From UBA4736 sp002404015 (GTDB lineage: Bacteria > Chloroflexota > Dormibacteria > Dormibacterales > Dormibacteraceae): DNA of 64,000 bases. Shown in pieces: positions 18,925 through 26,508 of this stretch. The stretch is from contig DAIOCN010000008.1 in the NCBI GenBank assembly GCA_036747295.1, positions 36,161 to 100,160 on the forward strand, in the 5' to 3' direction. The position numbers were made by a program, and so were the translations under genes. The notes under the pieces were generated by a model. The model did no database searches. It saw only the letters and a program-made list of their open reading frames with translations, and was not told the origin of the DNA. Numbering within the stretch: position 1 is the stretch's first letter; every line of letters starts with the position of its first letter.

Positions 18925-19230
18925 TTAGCTGGTGAGGGCGGGGGCGCGCTTGCCGCGAGGCTTCGCGGTGTTCCACGGGCCGGCGAGGATCGCGGCGGCA
19001 GTCGTGGCTGGCTTCCGATGGCCCTGGACATAGCGGTCGATCGCGGTGCTGGCCGTGTAGAGGGAACGGACGGCCAGTTCGACTGCGGCGTCCTTGAACT
19101 TCTGGTCGTCGGAGTCACGGGCTTCCTCGAGCAGGTCGGCGCTCTCGAAGAGGACGTGGCTGAGGCCGGCGAAGTCGAAAGGCTTAGGGCTGGCGGCGGG
19201 GCGCTTTTGGGGCAACTCGAGGATCTCCAT
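18925..19230 (-). CDS. Small helical protein of unknown function
   Basis: A protein of about 101 residues, predicted mainly helical: FAGLSHVLFESADLLEEARD, then QKFKDAAVELAVRSLYTAST, then a basic Ala/Pro-rich tail. Regular spacing of hydrophobic and acidic residues suggests a helical bundle. No family recognised. It is downstream of the DJ-1/PfpI gene on the same strand, with a gap of about 130 bases. I chose the internal ATG that begins MEILELPQ; a longer start at 19293 would add 21 residues without clear support. Confidence 0.5.
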   Translation of the reverse strand: MEILELPQKRPAASPKPFDFAGLSHVLFESADLLEEARDSDDQKFKDAAVELAVRSLYTASTAIDRYVQGHRKPATTAAAILAGPWNTAKPRGKRAPALTS

Positions 19231-19357
19231 CGATTCCAGTGTTGGAGCCGTCGACGACAGTTCCCCTGCAGTTCTCTTAACAGAGCGCACCAACTTCAGG
19301 ATGACGGGCGCGAACCCCGGCGCCCGGCCTCTCGGCCTGGCGCCGGGACAACCGTCT

Positions 19358-19882
19358 CTAGCGGCGCGCTGGTACCTGCTCCAGCAGCTTCAGACTCTCG
19401 CGGATGAAGGCTGGGATATCCTGCGGCTGCCTGGACGTCACGAGGTTGCGGTCGACGCAGACCTCCTCGTCGACCACCTTGGCGCCGGCCAACTTCAAGT
19501 CGACCTGGATCGTCTTCCAGGCGGTGAGCCGGTGATCGCGGTGGGTGCCGGCGGTCAGAAATAGCTGAGGTCCGTGGCAGATGGCCAGCACCGGCTTGCC
19601 CTGGTCGAAGAACGCCTTCACAAAAGCCACCGGTGCGTCATGGGCCCGCAGCTTGTCCGGCGAGGAACCGCCCGGGATCAGCAGCGCGTCGAAGTCTTCG
19701 GGAGTGGCATCCGCGACCGCCAGGTCCGTGGTGGCGGTCTCATTGCCCTTTGAACCGTCGAGCTTCTGGCCTGCCTCCAGGCCGACGATCGTGACCTCAT
19801 GGCCGGCATCTCTGAGGGCGTCGTAGGGCTGTTTGAACTCCGAGTCCTCGAAGCCCGGGCCGAGTATGCAAGCGACCTTCAT
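19358..19882 (-). CDS. DJ-1/PfpI family protein
   Basis: A 174-residue protein of the PfpI/YhbO type. The nucleophile cysteine is in AICHGPQLF (Cys102), with a conserved Glu near residue 12 (FEDSE) and the loop LLIPGGSSPDKLR. Family members act as glyoxalases or deglycases or general stress proteins; activity here is not certain. GGGAGGT lies before the ATG. The leader GGAGGTCCCATCTATG is nearly identical to that of the small gene upstream on the same strand (20271). Confidence 0.9.
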   Translation of the reverse strand: MKVACILGPGFEDSEFKQPYDALRDAGHEVTIVGLEAGQKLDGSKGNETATTDLAVADATPEDFDALLIPGGSSPDKLRAHDAPVAFVKAFFDQGKPVLAICHGPQLFLTAGTHRDHRLTAWKTIQVDLKLAGAKVVDEEVCVDRNLVTSRQPQDIPAFIRESLKLLEQVPARR

Positions 19883-19986
19883 AGATGGGACCTCCCAATC
19901 GCGTTCAGGTGCTGTCGGCTACGCCCCCACCTTACCGAGGACGCCGGCGGAATGCCGGGAGAGGTCCCGGGGTCCGGCCGGACTCT

Positions 19987-20271
19987 CTAGACCCTGGGCG
20001 GCTTGCCGGGCAGGCGCCGCCACTGGCGGGGTCCGACACCGGCGCTGGGGTTGCCGGGCACAAAGGGCACTGCGCTCTCCTCGACCATGCACAGCTCCTT
20101 CCGCACCACGCTGCGCTCGGCGTTCGCGTGCTCGACCACGACGGTGCGCTCCAGGACCGCGCGAACCCTGACCTGCTCACCATGCACAACTGCGTCGAAG
20201 CCTCCGGCGACCTCGTGGTTCAAGGGCGGGACGATGCTGGCGAGAGTGACGAGTTCGACGGTGCTGCTCAT
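19987..20271 (-). CDS. Small protein, paralogue A of a tandem pair
   Basis: A 94-residue protein of unknown function. Residues 24-75 match paralogue B (20375-20689): both have an FxAxVxG turn, then VxVxAVLERTxVVE, then a basic strand with a cysteine and a final Val. This looks like a small beta barrel, possibly a nucleic-acid or ligand-binding fold. The C-terminal tail is basic and Pro-rich. GGAGGTCC precedes the ATG. No promoter is seen between it and the terminator of paralogue B, so it may depend on read-through. Confidence 0.65.
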   Translation of the reverse strand: MSSTVELVTLASIVPPLNHEVAGGFDAVVHGEQVRVRAVLERTVVVEHANAERSVVRKELCMVEESAVPFVPGNPSAGVGPRQWRRLPGKPPRV

Positions 20272-20311
20272 AGATGGACCTCCGGGGCGATGAGGGAGTG
20301 CTTGGCACGGG

Positions 20312-20347
20312 GAAAAAAAGAGCGCCGACCCCCTAAGTCGGCGCTCT
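20312..20347 (-). terminator. Rho-independent terminator of paralogue B
   Basis: On the minus strand an 11-bp perfect stem (AGAGCGCCGAC with GTCGGCGCTCT, 20337-20347 and 20319-20329) with a 7-base loop is followed by TTTTTTT. It ends the transcript of the gene at 20375-20689. Confidence 0.92.
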
Positions 20348-20374
20348 GAAGTTTACCAGAGTCTTAAGGCAGGG

Positions 20375-20689
20375 TTATGCCGCGCTTTCCTCGCGCTCCT
20401 GCTGCGCGGCCAGGCGGTTCCTGCGGGCGGCCTCGCGGCCTCTGCGGGCGGCGTATCGGGCCGCGATGGGACCGAAGCGAAGGTCGCCGGGGTTGACGAG
20501 GCAGCGGCGGCGATTCACCAGCATCTTCGGTTCGCCGGGCTTCGGCTCGACGACCGCGGTGCGCTCCAGGACGGCGGTGACCCAGACCCGGTGCCCATCG
20601 ACCAGGGCCGGAAAGTCGGGGAGGATCATCATCTCGTTGTCGTGCTCGACCTCATCGAGCCGGACCTGGTGCGCGGTGTTCTCAGACAT
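20375..20689 (-). CDS. Small protein, paralogue B of a tandem pair
   Basis: A 104-residue protein of unknown function. Its core (about residues 25-75, DFPALVDGHRVWVTAVLERT and so on) matches paralogue A. The C-terminal 30 residues are an Arg/Ala-rich helix ending in EREESAA, suggesting contact with nucleic acid or an acidic partner. TACCCT lies seven bases before the ATG, so it looks leaderless. A strong intrinsic terminator follows, making it a self-contained transcription unit. Confidence 0.7.
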   Translation of the reverse strand: MSENTAHQVRLDEVEHDNEMMILPDFPALVDGHRVWVTAVLERTAVVEPKPGEPKMLVNRRRCLVNPGDLRFGPIAARYAARRGREAARRNRLAAQQEREESAA

Positions 20690-20696
20690 GACAGGA

Positions 20697-20702
20697 AGGG
20701 TA
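20697..20702 (-). promoter_or_regulatory. -10 element of paralogue B (leaderless)
   Basis: TACCCT on the minus strand, seven bases before the ATG at 20689. Confidence 0.5.
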
Positions 20703-20734
20703 TCACAATTGTCCCCACGCAGCGGCTGTTTTTC

Positions 20735-21475
20735 TTACGGGCGCGAGGCTACCTTTTTCGACCCTTCCAGCGGCAGTGCAGGGGGCTGAGAAGCGTGGCG
20801 CCGCGGGCGCCAACCGTGCTCGTAGGCGAGGAAGACCAGGACGCCCACCACGAGGATCAGGGCGCCCCAGGGCAGCAGGTGGGCGGGCACCAGGCGGAAC
20901 AGGAAACGGCTGTTGCGGCCGAGCACGCGGCCCAGCTCCAGGAAGATGGTCGCCCAGATCAATGAGGAGACGAACACACAGGGCACGAAGACCCGGGCCG
21001 GGACCTCGAATACGCCGGCAAAGGCCGACAGCACGATGCGCATGCCGGGGATGTGGCGGCCGAAGATGATGGCCCAGGGGCCCCAGCGCCGGAACTGGCG
21101 CTCGGTCTTGTCGAGGCGCTCCTGGGTAAGGCCGATATACCGTCCGAACCGAACCAGGAATGGGTGGCCGTAGCGCTTGCTGATCGAGAAGAGGATGAAG
21201 CTGCCGCAGACCGCTCCGCCCACCACCGACACGTAGGCCATGGCATAGGGGATCTCGCCCCGCGTCGTCAGGTAGCCGCCCCACATGATCCAGGCGTCGC
21301 CTGGCGCCGGCAGCGGGACGCCCAGCTCCTCGACGAAGATCGCCCCGAACAGGCCGAGCGTCTGGTGGCCGTGGAAGAAGAAAGCGCCCAAAACGCGGCT
21401 GAGATGCCGGAGCCATTCCGGCGATTGCAGCCAGCCGGGAAGGTGCGCCTGGAGAAGGATGAGGTGGTACAGCAT
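20735..21475 (-). CDS. DedA family membrane protein
   Basis: A 246-residue protein with five or six predicted membrane segments and the DedA/SNARE-associated signature: FVEELGVPLPAPGDAWIMWGG (given as FVEELGVPLPAPGD), FGRHIPGMRIVLSAFAG and a basic C-terminal tail. DedA proteins are lipid scramblases or transporters that help keep membrane potential and may recycle undecaprenyl phosphate. A TATAAT box at 21511-21516 on the minus strand suggests its own promoter downstream of lipB. Confidence 0.88.
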   Translation of the reverse strand: MLYHLILLQAHLPGWLQSPEWLRHLSRVLGAFFFHGHQTLGLFGAIFVEELGVPLPAPGDAWIMWGGYLTTRGEIPYAMAYVSVVGGAVCGSFILFSISKRYGHPFLVRFGRYIGLTQERLDKTERQFRRWGPWAIIFGRHIPGMRIVLSAFAGVFEVPARVFVPCVFVSSLIWATIFLELGRVLGRNSRFLFRLVPAHLLPWGALILVVGVLVFLAYEHGWRPRRHASQPPALPLEGSKKVASRP

Positions 21476-21510
21476 TTTGGTCGTCGCCCGCCCCCAGCGA
21501 CCCTCGCCGG

Positions 21511-21516
21511 ATTATA
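21511..21516 (-). promoter_or_regulatory. -10 element of dedA
   Basis: A perfect TATAAT on the minus strand, 35 bases before the dedA ATG. The -35 region is AT-rich but not consensus. Confidence 0.6.
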
Positions 21517-21572
21517 GGGTCGGGCTGCGTCCTTTATATACGCCGTCGGTTAACCGGATTGGTCGATCCTGG

Positions 21573-22343
21573 TTAAGGCGAGGGAGTCAGCGTCAGCAGG
21601 CTGTGCGGGTCTGGCGCGGGCACTGGCGGCAGTGCCCAGAGCTCGGCGGCGTCGCCCCATCCGACCTCCACCTCGAACGCACCACAGAAGTGGGGCGTGT
21701 AGGCACCGGCTGCGTCGGCCGTGGCCAGCTCCGGGCCGCCCAGGGCCAGGAGCGAGGTGGCGCGCTTGCCGGCCAGCCCGCAGGGCACGATGCCCTCGTT
21801 GAAGATCGAGAGGTCGCTGGTCAGGTTCAGGGCGAAGCCGTGGTTGGTGACGCGCTGGTTCAGCTTCACCCCGATCGCCGCCACCTTCTCGAGGGGGCTG
21901 GATTCCGCCCCCGCGCCGCGGCTCCAGACCCCGGTCATGCCCCGTCCGCCAGGCTCGGAGGCCACGCCCACGCCGGCCAGGTACGAGATCAGCGACTGCT
22001 CCAGTCCCCGGATGTGCCGGAGGATGTCGCTGCCCAGGCGAGGCAGGTCGAGGATCGGGTAGCCGACGAGCTGGCCGGGGCCGTGGTAGGTCACGTCGCC
22101 GCCCCGGTCGGTCCAGACCAGCTCGACCCCCCGGCGGGCACACTCGGCCTCGGACCAGAGCAGGTTCTCCCCGGTTCCGCGGCGGCCGATGCTGAACACG
22201 TGCGGGTGCTCCAGCAGCAAAAGCGAGTCCGGCTGCGTCCCGGCCTTCACGGCCTCCACCGCCGCGCGCTGGAGATCCCAGGCCCGGAGGTAGGGGACGC
22301 TACCCAGCCAGTAGGCTCTTACGACTCGCCGGGATCTGCTCAT
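21573..22343 (-). CDS. lipB: Octanoyl-[acyl carrier protein]:protein transferase LipB
   Basis: Transfers octanoate from acyl carrier protein to the lipoyl domain lysine, the first step of lipoate assembly. Motifs include GGDVTYHGPGQLVGYPILDL, the lysine site KVAAIGVKLN and the catalytic cysteine in GIVPCGLAG. The ATG that begins MSRSRRVV is preferred; it overlaps the lipA end by 44 bases. The C-terminal 40 residues after the core are variable. It works with lipA and modifies E2 encoded next to it. Confidence 0.93.
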   Translation of the reverse strand: MSRSRRVVRAYWLGSVPYLRAWDLQRAAVEAVKAGTQPDSLLLLEHPHVFSIGRRGTGENLLWSEAECARRGVELVWTDRGGDVTYHGPGQLVGYPILDLPRLGSDILRHIRGLEQSLISYLAGVGVASEPGGRGMTGVWSRGAGAESSPLEKVAAIGVKLNQRVTNHGFALNLTSDLSIFNEGIVPCGLAGKRATSLLALGGPELATADAAGAYTPHFCGAFEVEVGWGDAAELWALPPVPAPDPHSLLTLTPSP

Positions 22344-23193
22344 CGGCGTGGTATGAGGAGCGGACAAGGGCCCCGGACTCGACATGCTCGAAGCCCATCT
22401 CCATGGCCGCCGCCTTCAGCTCGACGAACTCCTCGGGCCGGTAGTAGCGAACCAACTCGGCGTGCTTCTTGGTGGGGCGCAGGTACTGGCCAACCGTCAG
22501 GACGTCGATCGAGTGCTCGCGCATGTTCCGGAAGACTTCGAGCAGCTCCTCGCGTTCCTCGCCTAGCCCGACCATCACCCCAGACTTGGTCACCATGTCC
22601 GGCCGCAACTCCTTCACGTAGCGCAGCAGGCCGAGGCTGTTCAGGTAGACCGCCTTCGGGCGGATCCGCGCGTATAGGCGGGGAACCGTCTCGGTGTTGT
22701 GGTTGAAGATGTCGGGGCCGGCCTCCACAACGGTGCGGATCGCGTCGCGGTCGCCGGCGAAGTCCGGCGTGAGCACCTCGATCGAGGTTCCCGGGCTAAG
22801 GCGGCGGATGGCGCGAATGGTGCGCGCGAAGATGCCGGCGCCGCCGTCCCGGAGGTCATCGCGATCGACCGATGTTATGACGGCGTGAAGCAGGCTGAGC
22901 TGGGCCACCGACTCGGCAACCCGCAGGGGCTCGCCGATGTCGAGCTCAACGGGCCGGCCCGAGGTGACGGCGCAGAAGCGGCAGGCCCGTGTGCAGACGT
23001 CACCCAGGATCATGAAGGTGGCGGTGCGCCGGTTCCAGCAGTCGAAGATGTTGGGGCAGCGGGCTGCCTCACAGACGGTGTGCAGGCGCTTCTCCTGGAC
23101 CAGCTGCTTGAGCTCCTTGAAGTTCTCGCCCTCGTGGACGCGGACTTTGATCCACTCCGGGATCGTGCGTCCGGGGCGCAGGGTATCGGTCAT
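22300..23193 (-). CDS. lipA: Lipoyl synthase LipA
   Basis: A 297-residue radical SAM enzyme that inserts two sulphur atoms into the octanoyl group on E2. The auxiliary cluster motif CEAARCPNIFDCW, the radical SAM motif CTRACRFCAV and the C-terminal serine ligand region VRSSYHADEQ are all present, so it should be active. It sits between E2 (four bases upstream) and lipB (overlapping), so all three are probably one transcript. Confidence 0.97.
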   Translation of the reverse strand: MTDTLRPGRTIPEWIKVRVHEGENFKELKQLVQEKRLHTVCEAARCPNIFDCWNRRTATFMILGDVCTRACRFCAVTSGRPVELDIGEPLRVAESVAQLSLLHAVITSVDRDDLRDGGAGIFARTIRAIRRLSPGTSIEVLTPDFAGDRDAIRTVVEAGPDIFNHNTETVPRLYARIRPKAVYLNSLGLLRYVKELRPDMVTKSGVMVGLGEEREELLEVFRNMREHSIDVLTVGQYLRPTKKHAELVRYYRPEEFVELKAAAMEMGFEHVESGALVRSSYHADEQIPASRKSLLAG

Positions 23194-23197
23194 CGCC

Positions 23198-24526
23198 TCA
23201 GATCCGGATGCTGGCCGGCGTCCAGCCCTCGAGGCGTTTCTTCAGGAAGCCGAGGAACTGGCCCGCCGTCATCCCGTCGATGATGCGGTGGTCGAAAGAC
23301 AGGCACATGTTCATCATGTGCCTGACCGCGATCCCTTCGCCGATCACCACCGGCCGCCTGAGGATCGACTCGGTCGTCAGGATCGCGGCCTGGGGCTGGT
23401 TGATGATGGGCTGAGAGGCGACCGACCCGGTGGCGCCGGTGTTATTCAGCGTGAACGTGCCGCCCTGGACGTCCTCCGGCTTCAGCTTCTTGCTGCGGGC
23501 CCGCTCGACCAGGTCGTTGACAGCCCGGGCCAGGTCGCTGAAGCCAAGCTTGTCCGCTTCCTTCACCACCGGCACGATGAGGCCGTCGGGGATCGCCACC
23601 GCGAGGCCCAGGTTGATGTAGTGCTTGAGGACGACCCCGTCGTCGCTCCAGCTCGAGTTGAGGAAGGGGAACTCCGTGAGGGCATCCGTGACGGCCTGGA
23701 TGACGAAGGGCATATAGGTCAGCGCCACTCCATTGCGGGCCCGGAAGCCCTCCTTTTCCGCCTCCCGGAAGCGCACCAGCTCGGTCACGTCGATCTCCTG
23801 CAGCGTCCAGGCGTGGGGGGACGTGGCGAGGCTGCGTGTCATGTGCTCGGCGATGGAGCGCCGCATTGTGCTGAGCTTCACGAGCTCCTCCCGGGCTCCG
23901 TCGGCCGCTGCGGGAGCGGGGGCGCGCGTCGGCGCTGGAGCGGGGGCGCCGGGAGCGGGGGCGGCGGGCGGCGGCGGAGCCACCGGCGCCGGCGCGGCTT
24001 TGGCGCCGCTCTCGATATAGGCGAGAACGTCGTCGCGGGTCACCCGGCCACCCTCTCCGGTGCCCTTGATCACAGATGGGTCCAGCCCGTTCTCTTCGGC
24101 CAGCCGGCGGACCGCGGGGCTGAAGCGCTGGCGCTGTCCGTTGTCCTGGTCTGGAGCCTTGACCTCGGCAGCTTCTGCGACGGTCGGCTCCGCGGTCGCC
24201 TGGGCCGGCGCTGGGCTGGGCTCGGCCTCGACGGGCGTCTCGGGGGCTGCCGCCTCGGCGGCGACAGCGGCCTCCGGAGCGGCTCCTTCCACCTCGATCT
24301 GGGCGATCTCTACGCCCACGTTGACCGTCGTACCCTCGCTCACGGAGATGCGGACGAGGGTGCCCTCGAAGGGCGAGGGGATCTCGGCGTTGACCTTGTC
24401 GGTCACCACCTCGACCAGGGGCTCATCGCGCTTGACGAAGTCGCCCTCTTTCTTCAGCCACTTGTCGACGGTCCCCTCGGTCACGGACTCGCCGAGCTGA
24501 GGCATCTTGATCTGGGCTACACCCAT
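23198..24526 (-). CDS. 2-oxo acid dehydrogenase complex E2 (dihydrolipoyl acyltransferase)
   Basis: A 442-residue E2. The N-terminal lipoyl domain has Lys44 in TDKVNAE as the attachment site. A Pro/Ala-rich linker leads to the E1/E3-binding domain (FSPAVRRLAEENGLDPS, GTGEGGRVTRDDV), a second linker, and the acyltransferase domain with active site SFDHRIIDG. It could serve pyruvate, 2-oxoglutarate or branched-chain complexes; the sequence alone does not decide. E1 and E3 are absent here. AGGAGG precedes the ATG, and lipA and lipB follow. Confidence 0.93.
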   Translation of the reverse strand: MGVAQIKMPQLGESVTEGTVDKWLKKEGDFVKRDEPLVEVVTDKVNAEIPSPFEGTLVRISVSEGTTVNVGVEIAQIEVEGAAPEAAVAAEAAAPETPVEAEPSPAPAQATAEPTVAEAAEVKAPDQDNGQRQRFSPAVRRLAEENGLDPSVIKGTGEGGRVTRDDVLAYIESGAKAAPAPVAPPPPAAPAPGAPAPAPTRAPAPAAADGAREELVKLSTMRRSIAEHMTRSLATSPHAWTLQEIDVTELVRFREAEKEGFRARNGVALTYMPFVIQAVTDALTEFPFLNSSWSDDGVVLKHYINLGLAVAIPDGLIVPVVKEADKLGFSDLARAVNDLVERARSKKLKPEDVQGGTFTLNNTGATGSVASQPIINQPQAAILTTESILRRPVVIGEGIAVRHMMNMCLSFDHRIIDGMTAGQFLGFLKKRLEGWTPASIRI

Positions 24527-24567
24527 GCCGAGGTCCTCCTACTAGCCGATACCGCGGACGGCGGAGT

Positions 24568-24641
24568 TGGAGGCGACGCCCAGAATCGAACTGGGGATGG
24601 AGCTTTTGCAGAGCTCTGCCTTACCACTTGGCTACGTCGCC
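24568..24641 (-). tRNA. tRNA-Cys (GCA)
   Basis: Acceptor GGCGACG/CGTCGCC, anticodon stem GAGCT/AGCTC with loop CTGCAAA (anticodon GCA), T arm CCCAG-TTCGATT-CTGGG, discriminator U73 as expected for Cys, and encoded CCA. Confidence 0.95.
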
Positions 24642-24656
24642 TCGAACCGCGGCATC

Positions 24657-24663
24657 TAGTCTA
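24657..24663. promoter_or_regulatory. Overlapping bidirectional -10 element
   Basis: TAGTCTA reads TAGTCT on the plus strand, nine bases before the flavin reductase ATG, and TAGACT on the minus strand, 16 bases before tRNA-Cys. TCTACT (24660-24665) is an alternative plus-strand box, six bases from the ATG. Confidence 0.45.
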
Positions 24664-24671
24664 CTGACGCG

Positions 24672-25145
24672 ATGGCGGGCGGCAACTTTAGGGACGCGAT
24701 GGCACGGCACGCGGCCGCGGTGGCCGTCGTCAGCGCGCTCCAGTCCGGCGGCTTTCGCGGGCTGACCGCGACCAGCTTCACCTCCGCCTCGATGGAGCCA
24801 CCCCTGGTCCTGGTCTGCCTCGACCGCTTCGCGCAGACCAGAGATGCGGTGGAGGAGGCTGGCGAGTTCAACGTGAGCCTGCTGGCGCGCGACCAGGAGT
24901 TCCTGGCCGAGCGCTTTGCCGCCCGGGCGCCGCTGGTCGACCCCAGCTGGCGGGAGGTCCCGCACCGCCTGGGCGGCAATGGCGTGCCCCTCCTGGAGGG
25001 AGGCGTGGCCTGGTTCGAGTGCCGGCTCCAGGAGATGCGGCCGGCCGGCGACCACGACATCGCCCTCGGCCTGGTCATCGACTCCGGCTGGGCCCCCGGC
25101 GACCCGCTGATCCTATGGGACCGAGCGTTCTGGCGACTCTCATAG
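24672..25145 (+). CDS. Flavin reductase domain protein
   Basis: A 157-residue protein of the flavin reductase-like/FMN-binding split barrel family (HpaC/NtaB type). The pattern FRGLTATSFTSASMEPPLVLVCLD, seen here as GLTATSFTSASMEPPLV, is the FMN-binding segment, and HDIALGLVIDSG follows near the end. Such proteins reduce FMN or FAD with NAD(P)H, often for a partner monooxygenase, but none is next to it. It probably stands alone, divergent from tRNA-Cys. Confidence 0.85.
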   Translation: MAGGNFRDAMARHAAAVAVVSALQSGGFRGLTATSFTSASMEPPLVLVCLDRFAQTRDAVEEAGEFNVSLLARDQEFLAERFAARAPLVDPSWREVPHRLGGNGVPLLEGGVAWFECRLQEMRPAGDHDIALGLVIDSGWAPGDPLILWDRAFWRLS

Positions 25146-25150
25146 CCGAC

Positions 25151-25263
25151 GGGGGAAGAACCTGGCGGTTCCTCCCCCGGACCCTACCTCCCTTTTTTGG
25201 CTACCTATTGCGTTTGGTGCGCGATCGGATTTTTCGACTCATACGGGCCGGCGGAGCCGGCCC
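25151..25263 (+). other. Intergenic stretch with two hairpins
   Basis: GGGGGAAGAACC (25151-25162) pairs with GGTTCCTCCCCC (25167-25178) with one mismatch, and a T run follows only 14 bases later. GGGCCGGC (25245-25252) pairs with GCCGGCCC (25256-25263). They lie between convergent genes and are likely weak terminators. Confidence 0.4.
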
Positions 25264-25317
25264 TTTCTGCCATGTCGGAATTTTTCTAAGACGAGGTCGA
25301 AGCCTTCGGCGGGTGGG

Positions 25318-25626
25318 CTAGTAGGGCAGATCGTGTTCGTCCATGCCGAAGTGGTGGCCTACTTCGTGCAGCACTGTGCGCCGGACCTCGTCGACCAGCT
25401 CCTCCCAGGTGTTCGCCTCGTCCTCGTGAGAGCGTTTGAAGATCGCCACCCTCTGCGGCCAGTCGCCGCCCAGTGCCGTCTCGCCCTCGTAGAGGCCTAG
25501 CAGGCCGTCCGGGGACGATTCCTCGATCACGAACTCGATATCCTCGAGGTACGGCTGGAACTCGGCCGGGATCGACTGCAGGGCGTCCCGGACCGCGCGC
25601 TCGAAGCGGTCCATGCTCACTCGCAT
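25318..25626 (-). CDS. Metallopeptidase family (zincin-like) protein
   Basis: A 102-residue protein of the small zincin-like family once called DUF1025. The zinc motif is TVLHEVGHHFGMDEHDL, with HEVGH and a third ligand Asp in the MDEHD turn. The segments FERAVRDALQSIPAEF and RVAIFKRSH are typical of the family. No substrate is known. The start may be 25626 or the ATG at 25614. It is divergent from the dehydrogenase, with only about 13 bases between starts. Confidence 0.82.
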   Translation of the reverse strand: MRVSMDRFERAVRDALQSIPAEFQPYLEDIEFVIEESSPDGLLGLYEGETALGGDWPQRVAIFKRSHEDEANTWEELVDEVRRTVLHEVGHHFGMDEHDLPY

Positions 25627-25639
25627 CAGGGAGATCAGG

Positions 25640-26506
25640 ATGGCGCAGATCAGGAACGTTCTTGTGGTCGGCTCGGGGACGATGGGCTCCCAGATCGCTC
25701 TCCAGACCGCCTTCAGCGGGCACTACGATGTGACGCTGGTCGACTCCAAGCCGGAGCAGCTCGAACGCGCGGTCGAGCAGAACCAGAAGCTGGTGGCGCG
25801 CGGGGTGGAGAAAGGGCGGCTCACCCAGGAGCAGGGCACCGCGGCTCTGGGCCGCCTGCGCACGAGCACCGACCTGGCCGGCTCGGCGGCCCTGGCCGAT
25901 CTCGCCATCGAGGCGATCTACGAGAATCTCGACGCCAAGCGCGAGGTGTTCCAGGCGCTTGACCAGAACGCGCCGCCGGGGACCGTCCTCGCCAGCAACT
26001 CCAGCACCATCGCCATCTCCCGCCTGGCCGAGGTCACCGAGCGCCCGGAAGACTGCTGCAACACGCACTTCTTCCACCCGGTCACCGTCATGCAGCTTTG
26101 CGAGGTGGTCCGGGGCCCGAAGACCAGCGACCGCACGGTCGAGGTCGCGATGGAGTTCGTCCGCAGCATCGACCGGGTGCCGGTCCTGATCAACAAGGAG
26201 GTCCACGGCTTCGTCGTCAACCGCATCCTGTTCGCCGCCGCCGAGGAGGCCATGCGGCTGTACGAGGGCGGATACGCCTCCGCCGAGGACATCGACACCG
26301 CGGTCAAGAAGGGTCTGAACTGGCCGATGGGCCCCTTCGAGCTGCTCGACTTCAGCGGCCTCGACATCTTCTACGGCGCCCTCGAGGACAGGGCTCGGCT
26401 GGAGGGCGGCCCAGGGGCGCCGGCCATCCTGAAGGAGAAGATCGACCAGGGCCACCTCGGCCGCAAGACGGGGAAGGGCTTCTTCGACTACGCGGGGAGG
26501 GCCTGA
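25640..26506 (+). CDS. 3-hydroxyacyl-CoA / 3-hydroxybutyryl-CoA dehydrogenase
   Basis: A 288-residue NAD-dependent dehydrogenase that interconverts 3-hydroxyacyl-CoA and 3-oxoacyl-CoA in beta-oxidation or butyrate metabolism. The Rossmann motif VLVVGSGTMGSQIA is at the N-terminus, the catalytic His in NTHFFHPV, and the C-terminal domain has VNRILFAAAEEAMRLYEGG and a final GRKTGKGFFDY. I chose the ATG of MAQIRNVL over an upstream ATG at 25613, because GGGAG precedes it and the Rossmann fold begins at once. A reductase gene follows with almost no gap. Confidence 0.93.
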   Translation: MAQIRNVLVVGSGTMGSQIALQTAFSGHYDVTLVDSKPEQLERAVEQNQKLVARGVEKGRLTQEQGTAALGRLRTSTDLAGSAALADLAIEAIYENLDAKREVFQALDQNAPPGTVLASNSSTIAISRLAEVTERPEDCCNTHFFHPVTVMQLCEVVRGPKTSDRTVEVAMEFVRSIDRVPVLINKEVHGFVVNRILFAAAEEAMRLYEGGYASAEDIDTAVKKGLNWPMGPFELLDFSGLDIFYGALEDRARLEGGPGAPAILKEKIDQGHLGRKTGKGFFDYAGRA

Positions 26507-26508
26507 GC

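Noticed and set aside
25151..25200. A typical intrinsic terminator after the flavin reductase
   Set aside because: The hairpin is good but the T run is 14 bases away; I list it only as a hairpin.
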